Below, piece after piece: positions 58,917 through 64,000 of a stretch of 64,000 nucleotides of DNA (position 1 is its first letter; every line of letters begins with the position of its first letter). A model generated the notes under the pieces. That model worked only from the letters and a program-made list of their open reading frames with translations, had not been told where the DNA came from and did no database searches. This DNA comes from Bacteroidia bacterium (lineage in GTDB: Bacteria > Bacteroidota > Bacteroidia > Bacteroidales > Bacteroidaceae). The position numbers and the translations under genes were made by a program. The stretch covers positions 1 to 64,000 of the forward strand of contig RZZX01000004.1 of assembly GCA_009929715.1 (NCBI GenBank), in the 5' to 3' direction.

Positions 58917-58924
58917 CAAAGGTA
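58917..58924 (-). promoter_or_regulatory. Bacteroidetes -7 element TACCTTTG (minus strand)
   Basis: Exact match only 9 bp upstream of the dinB ATG, so the mRNA would be nearly leaderless. It could be a chance match. Confidence 0.5.
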
Positions 58925-58979
58925 GAGAAACTTTAGAAGCTTTCCTTCACCTATTCGCCTTTTTTCATTAACGCCAAAC

Positions 58980-59009
58980 AGGTGCTTCCGTTTTTCAACG
59001 GAAGCACCT
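58980..59009. terminator. 13-bp perfect hairpin after the opuA-like operon
   Basis: AGGTGCTTCCGTT pairs with AACGGAAGCACCT over a 4-nt loop. T-runs are short, but the position, 45 bp past the last gene of the minus-strand operon, fits a terminator. Confidence 0.75.
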
Positions 59010-59053
59010 GGCAAACAAAGAGATAAAACGAACAACGAACCGCTCAGGTTGCT

Positions 59054-59941
59054 TTATTGAACAACTTGAGGTATCCAACTGTCAACCAATTCACGGTGCG
59101 CATGCACCCATTCACGCGCTGCATCAGCCTCATCGGTAGTCGATTCTGCAATAGCAGTCATCAACGAACTGAGCTGTTTATCAGTCAACGAGATTTTCTT
59201 AATCAGCTCTGCCGCAAACGGATCTTTTTCACTAAATCCTTTCCAAGCAATGGCTTGTATCACCTCGGCATCCCCAAACACTTTCTTCGGATCATCGAGC
59301 ATCTTCAACTCAAAGCGATCGAACATCCAATGAGGTGTCCACCCCGTTACGACCACAAACTTCTTATCGTCGATCGCTTTTTTCAAAGAGGCTGTCATGG
59401 CTGGACCGCTCGATGTTAATAGTTTATATTTCAAATCGTACGCCTTAATCGCTTCATCGGCAGCAGCCATAATTCCGGCTCCAGCGTCGATTCCAATAAT
59501 ATCACCAGAGAACTTCTTCCGAAGACCATTGAGCTCGTCGATCGAGTTGATGGTCACATAGCTCGGCACGACCAATCCTATCCTAGCATTCGCATACAGA
59601 TCAGTTAGCACCTCTAGCTTATCGCCATACTGCTTCATATAATCGGCATGAGTCACCGGCATCCAGGCGTCCAAAAAGAGATCCGCCTTCTTGCCCGACA
59701 AAGAGGCAAAGATGGGGGCCACATCGGCATTCAACAGCTTGACATCATACCCTTGTTCTTCAAAAACAACCTTCACCACGTTGGTCATGGCAATTCCCTC
59801 TGCCCAATTGGCATAGGCCACGTGAATAACCTTCTCCTTTTTCTGACTGCCACACCCTGCTACAACAAGAATGGCTGCTAAAATAACTCCTACAATTTTT
59901 ACTCTACTCCACATGCTTTTAGTCCTTTCTTTTTTAATCAT
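59054..59941 (-). CDS. glycine betaine/choline-type ABC substrate-binding lipoprotein (OpuAC/ProX-like)
   Basis: The 295-residue protein has a lipoprotein signal peptide ending at C30 (LVVAGC). A second ATG (59914) with AAAGGAC before it would give the more usual MWSRVKIVGV signal start. The mature OpuAC domain has VIHVAYANWAEG, LLNADVAPIFASLSGKKADLFLDAWMPVTH, IGIDAGAGIMAAADEAI, VVVTGWTPHWMF and SEKDPFAAELIKKI. The W residues resemble the aromatic box that binds quaternary amines. It should deliver a compatible solute to the permease encoded 48 bp upstream. Confidence 0.92.
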   Translation of the reverse strand: MIKKERTKSMWSRVKIVGVILAAILVVAGCGSQKKEKVIHVAYANWAEGIAMTNVVKVVFEEQGYDVKLLNADVAPIFASLSGKKADLFLDAWMPVTHADYMKQYGDKLEVLTDLYANARIGLVVPSYVTINSIDELNGLRKKFSGDIIGIDAGAGIMAAADEAIKAYDLKYKLLTSSGPAMTASLKKAIDDKKFVVVTGWTPHWMFDRFELKMLDDPKKVFGDAEVIQAIAWKGFSEKDPFAAELIKKISLTDKQLSSLMTAIAESTTDEADAAREWVHAHRELVDSWIPQVVQ

Positions 59942-59989
59942 TTAAATAGTCTATTGAGACTTCCAACTCTAAAATAAGCAAGAAGTCTG

Positions 59990-60808
59990 TTATTTTTTAC
60001 TCCGTGCAATACCTTGCGTAATACGATCGAGTACGATAGCCAAGATAACCACAGCAATGCCTCCTTCGAATCCAAGGCCGATCTTCATCTGTGTAATCCC
60101 TTTCAACACCACTTCACCGAGCCCTCCGGCCGAGATCATTGCAGCGATAACCACCATCGAAAGTGACATCATAATGGTCTGATTGATTCCCGTAAGGATG
60201 GTTGGCAACGCCAAAGGAAGTTCGACCTTGAAAAGCAACTGCCGAGAGGTCGCCCCAAACGAACGGGAAGCTTCCACCACATTGATCGGGACTTGACGAA
60301 TACCCAACCCAGTAAGTCGTACCACTGGAGGCATTGCAAAAATAATAGTCGCAAAAGCACCAGGGACCGTACCAAGCCCGAAGAACAATACCGCCGGAAT
60401 AAGATAGACAAATGCCGGCATGGTCTGCATAAAGTCCAAAATGGGACGCATCACCTTTTCACATCGCTTGCTCTTGCCTGTCCAGATGCCCAAAGGGATG
60501 CCTAGAAGAAGGGCCAAACAGGTAGCCGACAAGACCAACGCTAAGGTCTGCATGGTCTCTTCCCAAAAACCCATTCCATAAATGAGCCCAAGTCCAAGCA
60601 ACGTAAAGAGAGCTGTTCCCTTACCGGCTTTAAACCAAGCTAAAACGGCCAACAAAAGAATGGTTATATAAAAAGGTATACCAAACAAGAGGTGTTGAAA
60701 CCCCTCAATAAACCCTCCGATACCAAAACTTAGCGCATCAAAGAATGAAGCGAAATTCTCCGTCAGCCAGTTGATGGCTATTTCTATATATTTTCCTAGA
60801 TGTATCAT
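59990..60808 (-). CDS. glycine betaine/proline-type ABC permease (ProW/OpuAB-like)
   Basis: The 272-residue protein has about six membrane helices: ITILLLAVLAWFKAG, GTALFTLLGLGLIYGMG, TMQTLALVLSATCLALLLGIPLGIWTG, PAFVYLIPAVLFFGLGTVPGAFATIIF, IMMSLSMVVIAAMISAGGLG and GGIAVVILAIVLDRI. The EAA loop is VVEASRSFGATSRQLLFKVELPLALPTILTGI. It forms the channel of the osmoprotectant importer. Its ATG overlaps the ATPase stop by 4 bp (60805-60808), so the two are translationally coupled. Confidence 0.94.
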   Translation of the reverse strand: MIHLGKYIEIAINWLTENFASFFDALSFGIGGFIEGFQHLLFGIPFYITILLLAVLAWFKAGKGTALFTLLGLGLIYGMGFWEETMQTLALVLSATCLALLLGIPLGIWTGKSKRCEKVMRPILDFMQTMPAFVYLIPAVLFFGLGTVPGAFATIIFAMPPVVRLTGLGIRQVPINVVEASRSFGATSRQLLFKVELPLALPTILTGINQTIMMSLSMVVIAAMISAGGLGEVVLKGITQMKIGLGFEGGIAVVILAIVLDRITQGIARSKK

Positions 60809-62031
60809 AAATCGATTGCGTTTTGAATTATTTCATTGATTTCTTCTTTATCCTTGCCGGTTGCTTCGATGACCAACGAGGCAAGTGGTACCACGCCCTG
60901 AAATTGCCGATTCTCATCGACCACCCAGATGGGCGAGTTCGTTTTTGTTAGCAGAGGCCACAAATCTTCCAGAACGGTATCGGGCAACACCGAATGTACC
61001 TCATGCCGCACCACCGATTCGATGGAGCGAATCTGAGCTTTCCGAAGTCGTAATAGCTCCTTAAGGTGCACCTCACCAATCAATATTCTCTGACCATCGA
61101 CGACCGGCAAGACTGTCAAGTCCTTTTCACGCATCTTACGAATAAGAACTTCAGGTCCCTCTTTCTCTAATCGAGCCACCAACGGTTTATCGATCATTAA
61201 AGTGCCCGCTGTTAGTATTTTTGTCCGGTCTACATTTTCCACAAAGCGTTCTACATAGTCATTGGCAGGTTCACTGAGAATCTCTTCCGGTGTTCCCACC
61301 TGCACTATCTCGCCATCTTTCATGATTGCAATACGGTCGCCCAACTTAATGGCTTCACTCAAATCATGGGTAATAAAGACAATGGTCTTCTTCATCTTCT
61401 CCTGAATGGCCAACAATTCGTCTTGCATCTGCACACGTATCAATGGATCAAGTGCCGAAAAAGCCTCATCCATCAACAACACCTCCGGATCATTGGCCAA
61501 AGCCCGTGCTAGACCAACCCGTTGCTGCATACCTCCCGAAAGTTCACTCACCATCTGCTGTTCATAACCTTTCAGTCCAACAAGTTCCATGCTCTCCAGA
61601 GCTTTCTCTTCACGTTGAAGCTTTTTCACTCCTTGTAATTCGAGCCCAAAAGCAATGTTCTGAAGTACCGTTCGGTGGGGCAACAAACCGAAGTTCTGAA
61701 ACACCATGGCTAGCTCTTTACGACGTACTTCCTGCAACTCCTTATCCGTGGCTTTGGAGATATCCTTGCCGTTAATCCAAACCTCCCCTGACGTAGGCCG
61801 AATAAGGCGGTTAAAACAACGAAGCAAGGTCGACTTCCCGCTCCCGGAGAGTCCCATAATAACAAAAATCTCGCCTTCATTAATCGTCAGATTAGCGTTC
61901 TTAACGGCTACCGTACAACCAGTAGTCTTCAATATATCCGCTTTACTCTTGTTGTCTTTCAGCATCTTGGCCGCTTTATTCTTCTCCTGACCGAAAACAA
62001 GATACAAGTTTTTAATTTCAATTTTACTCAT
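60805..62031 (-). CDS. glycine betaine/proline-type ABC ATPase with CBS domains (ProV/OpuAA-like)
   Basis: The 408-residue protein has an N-terminal ABC domain with Walker A GLSGSGKSTLLR (about 55-66), Q-loop, signature LSGGMQQRVGLARAL, Walker B VLLMDEAFSALDPLIR and the switch HDLSEA. Tandem CBS domains at about 275-400 (MIDKPLVARLEKEGPEVLIRKMREKDLTVLPVVDGQRILIGEVHL, IWVVDENRQFQGVVPLASL) are the ionic-strength sensor in OpuA. It energises import of a compatible solute. The operon order is porin, ATPase, permease, binding protein. Confidence 0.95.
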   Translation of the reverse strand: MSKIEIKNLYLVFGQEKNKAAKMLKDNKSKADILKTTGCTVAVKNANLTINEGEIFVIMGLSGSGKSTLLRCFNRLIRPTSGEVWINGKDISKATDKELQEVRRKELAMVFQNFGLLPHRTVLQNIAFGLELQGVKKLQREEKALESMELVGLKGYEQQMVSELSGGMQQRVGLARALANDPEVLLMDEAFSALDPLIRVQMQDELLAIQEKMKKTIVFITHDLSEAIKLGDRIAIMKDGEIVQVGTPEEILSEPANDYVERFVENVDRTKILTAGTLMIDKPLVARLEKEGPEVLIRKMREKDLTVLPVVDGQRILIGEVHLKELLRLRKAQIRSIESVVRHEVHSVLPDTVLEDLWPLLTKTNSPIWVVDENRQFQGVVPLASLVIEATGKDKEEINEIIQNAIDL

Positions 62032-62050
62032 TCTATCCTTCTCTTTTAGA

Positions 62051-63184
62051 TTAAAAATAATAACCGATGTTCACGTTCAAACGGGTATGCCACTGTTTAG
62101 AATCGGTTCCTTGAGCAAACGCTGTATTCCAATCGCCCCCAAGCCAAGCCTGATTTTTCCCCAGTGCACAATCCACATAAGTGTAAACCGGCCCCATACC
62201 GAGCAGGCAACCGGTGATGTTCTGGTAACTGTCTTTAAATCCACTGATACGTTTATGCATCATGCTAAAATCGTTATAGAGTGTCACTGTATCTAAGAAT
62301 CCTTTATTCACAGGGAAAGTATAAGCCAAAGCTGCCGAATAGGTGTCCGCTTTTGCCGCTACGAGGTAAGTTGAACCATAGGCACCCATCGCCACCACCT
62401 CACGCGACTCCTCGGCTGCATTTCTCGGTTTCATCCGATAACCGGTGTATTGCGCCTTAAGGTTCCAATGCCCGTAATCGAGTACATAATGCACTCCCCA
62501 AGCAGCATGCGTCCCCATCTTCTCGGTATCTAGGTTATAGAGCCCACCGAACTCGCCCGATGCGCCGATCTGGGACTTCCACAAGCCTCCCCAGCGATAA
62601 ACCACTTGTGCATTCGCTTGATTGACCTCTTTATTCCGTCCGGCCACATCATACCCGTAGCGGTTGGGAGAAATCTCGGAGTCAGAACCAAAATCGAGTT
62701 CATCGGCATTCTTAAAAAACGCCAAAGTAGCAGACCAATGCGTATTCTGATAGAGGTATTTAACCCCCATATCAGCATCGTCTTCTAACCCGAGGTAGTA
62801 ATTGATATTAAAAAAGTAACTGTTCGATGTATAGGGCTTAATTCCAAAAGGCACACCGGTAAGACCCAGTTGTATTTGCTGATGCTCATCGAACCGGTAA
62901 CCTACATACCCCGTTTTGAGCATACCCCCACCCGAAGAAGAGGGATAAAAGCGGTATTCACCGTTCAGAAATACCCCCTTATAAGCAGCATCGACATTTA
63001 AGCGAAACAGATCGAATCCAAAATCACCACCGCGTTTCTTATGCCCCTCCTTCCAATCGGAGTAATTGTAGTTAAAGCGCAGAGCGCCACCAAGTTTAAC
63101 TTGAGGTTTATCTTGCGAAAAACCCGAGAAACAAAACATGAAGCTGAAAAAAAATAGAAATAGAAATCGTTCTTTATATCTCAT
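62051..63184 (-). CDS. outer-membrane porin-like protein heading the opuA-like operon
   Basis: The 377-residue protein has a signal peptide (1-23, FCFSGFSQ). The mature chain is a series of amphipathic strands with frequent aromatic residues (LGGALRFNYNYSDW, FLNGEYRFYPSS, MLKTGYVGYRF, WGVHYVLDYGHWNLKAQYTGYRM). It ends in the classic aromatic tail LNVNIGYYF that is recognised by BAM. It is a beta-barrel of probably 14-16 strands. It lies 20 bp upstream of the ATPase gene and shares the promoter, which suggests it lets the compatible solute across the outer membrane. No close family name is known to me. Confidence 0.85.
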   Translation of the reverse strand: MRYKERFLFLFFFSFMFCFSGFSQDKPQVKLGGALRFNYNYSDWKEGHKKRGGDFGFDLFRLNVDAAYKGVFLNGEYRFYPSSSGGGMLKTGYVGYRFDEHQQIQLGLTGVPFGIKPYTSNSYFFNINYYLGLEDDADMGVKYLYQNTHWSATLAFFKNADELDFGSDSEISPNRYGYDVAGRNKEVNQANAQVVYRWGGLWKSQIGASGEFGGLYNLDTEKMGTHAAWGVHYVLDYGHWNLKAQYTGYRMKPRNAAEESREVVAMGAYGSTYLVAAKADTYSAALAYTFPVNKGFLDTVTLYNDFSMMHKRISGFKDSYQNITGCLLGMGPVYTYVDCALGKNQAWLGGDWNTAFAQGTDSKQWHTRLNVNIGYYF

Positions 63185-63364
63185 AAAGTTTTGATTGATA
63201 AACGGAAACGCCTGTTGCGCCCGAATAGATTAATAAACATGTTAATTAAACAGGCGGTGTAGCTTAAAATAAAGTCGATATTATGAAAAGAATATCTTGA
63301 AATGAATAGCTAAATGGAGTATTTCCAAAGGTTATAAATAGCCTGTTTTTATATCTTAGAAAGG
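63185..63364 (-). promoter_or_regulatory. long 5' leader of the porin-opuA operon with an inverted repeat
   Basis: The leader is about 170 nt. CGCCTGTT (63209-63216) can pair with AACAGGCG (63249-63256), placing 32 nt in a loop just upstream of the porin start. No known riboswitch pattern was recognised. Confidence 0.45.
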
Positions 63365-63372
63365 CAAAGATA
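63365..63372 (-). promoter_or_regulatory. consensus Bacteroidetes promoter TTTG-20 bp-TATCTTTG (minus strand)
   Basis: The -7 box is exact, and TTTG (63393-63396) lies 20 bp upstream, the ideal -33 spacing. It is the best promoter match in the window and drives the porin-opuA operon. Confidence 0.88.
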
Positions 63373-63520
63373 AGTAAAACAATCCTGATAACCAAATATT
63401 TAATCGTTTTTCAGGTTCTTTAAAATAAGCCTTCCTTCTGTTTTTAGCGGTTCTTTTTAGACAAAAGGCTCTCTAACTAAAAGGGTTAAGAAGAGTAGAA
63501 ACGTGCTGGAATAAGAGACA

Positions 63521-63563
63521 AAAAATCCCGAGATCGAAGGTGTAATAACCTAAATCTCGGGAC
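63521..63563 (-). terminator. intrinsic terminator after the partial ABC-F gene
   Basis: TCCCGAGAT pairs with ATCTCGGGA, with inner AGGT/AACCT pairing possible, and TTTTTT follows on the minus strand. Confidence 0.88.
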
Positions 63564-63631
63564 AGTTTTATTTAATACGGAAGCCAACTTACAGAAGTAC
63601 TTTAATACGTTTCTGAAAGGTAGATAAATGC

Positions 63632-64000
63632 TTAGTTTTTCCGTTCCAACTCACTCAAAGAGTCCATTTTCTTCTTTTCTAGGAATTCATAGATACCGCA
63701 CAAATGTTCTGTGACCTTCTTATTACCAAACTCATAGACCTTGGTCACTAAGCCGTCAAGGAAATCACGGTCGTGTGACACCACAATGAGGGTTCCATCG
63801 AAATCAATCAAAGCTTGCTTCAAGATATCCTTGGTTTTAAGGTCTAGGTGGTTCGTTGGCTCATCAAGAATCAACAAGTTGACTGGTTCGAGCAACAACT
63901 TAATCATGGCCAACCGTGTACGTTCACCTCCTGAAAGTACTTTCACCTTTTTCATAGACTCTTCTGGTCCGCCAAACATGAACGCCCCTAACAAGTCGCG
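63632..64000 (-). CDS. ABC-F family ATPase, C-terminal part (start lies beyond the window)
   Basis: 123 codons of the C-terminal end are present, and the frame is open to base 64000 (RDLLGAFMFGGPEES). Signature LSGGERTRLAMIKLLLEPVNLLILDEPTNHLDL (signature plus Walker B) and the switch VSHDRDFLDGLV identify the second ABC cassette of an ABC-F protein, close to the YbiT/EttA-like group. A short charged tail (ERKN) follows with no long coiled coil, unlike the Uup-type protein at 13201. It acts on ribosomes. Walker A and the first cassette are outside the window. Confidence 0.9.
   Translation of the reverse strand, partial: RDLLGAFMFGGPEESMKKVKVLSGGERTRLAMIKLLLEPVNLLILDEPTNHLDLKTKDILKQALIDFDGTLIVVSHDRDFLDGLVTKVYEFGNKKVTEHLCGIYEFLEKKKMDSLSELERKN

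Noticed and set aside
1..64000. tRNA, rRNA, tmRNA, RNase P, prophage or insertion sequence
   Set aside because: No cloverleaf, rRNA signature, transposase or integrase reading frame was recognised anywhere in the window.

Overview
The window comes from a Bacteroidales chromosome, most likely Bacteroides or a close relative. At least 29 genes have the Bacteroidetes -7 promoter element TAnnTTTG just upstream. Secreted proteins carry Bacteroidetes-type signal peptides and lipoboxes, and the gene content is typical of the group (serine-type sulfatases, LruC/DUF4421/DUF3805-like proteins, GldE, C69 and M23 peptidases, a mutY-ssb-gldE cluster). I saw no rRNA, tRNA, insertion sequence, prophage or CRISPR array. 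Most of the window is core chromosome.

Layout. 0-4 kb: a sulfatase followed by the start of a FecR-like anti-sigma gene, divergent from an ECF sigma factor and a DUF4421-like outer-membrane protein. 4-8.4 kb: an LruC lipoprotein, a lipoprotein thioredoxin and a family 2 glycosyltransferase. 8.4-17 kb: a LolC/E-type permease with an aminotransferase, a sugar-isomerase-like protein, then a minus-strand run of transglutaminase-like protein, DUF3805/3806-like protein, ABC-F ATPase and histidinol phosphatase. 17-21 kb: a PhoB/PhoR-type two-component system, then a cobalamin riboswitch with no recognisable B12 gene behind it and a small lipoprotein. 21-27 kb: phosphopantetheinyl transferase, gldE, ssb and mutY, divergent from HU, a 30-residue ribosome-associated protein and RNase G. 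27-36.6 kb: phosphosugar mutase, C69 and M23 peptidases, alanine dehydrogenase, dnaX and a DivIC/FtsB gene pair. 37-45 kb: Skp-like lipoprotein, PepD, a secreted EEP-family protein, an AmgK/MurU-like cell-wall sugar recycling pair in which the kinase is fused to a RapZ C-terminal domain, a transaldolase-like enzyme and a nucleosidase. 45-50 kb: ZapB-like protein, ZapA, RNase Y, CutC and a second sulfatase. 50-58 kb: a large transglutaminase-like lipoprotein, a 46-residue small protein, a C1B peptidase, and a heparinase II/III-family enzyme with a secreted partner. 58-64 kb: DinB, a porin plus OpuA-type glycine-betaine importer operon, and the end of another ABC-F gene.

Most striking signals. 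(1) Three intergenic arrays with unrelated unit sequences share a period of exactly 22 bp, and each has dyad symmetry (1904-1995, 37038-37127, 54855-54952). (2) The cobalamin riboswitch is followed by a terminator that an upstream segment could compete with, and then by an unrecognised lipoprotein. (3) The AmgK-RapZ(C) fusion overlaps a MurU-like gene. (4) A 46-residue ORF has its own promoter, a 14-bp palindrome over the -33 region and a terminator. (5) An 11-bp tandem repeat resembling a PhoB-family site lies between the response regulator and a divergent transglutaminase-like gene.

Several longest-ORF starts are artefacts: the TTG inside a TAnnTTTG promoter box reads as a start codon. I moved those starts to the first sensible ATG downstream.
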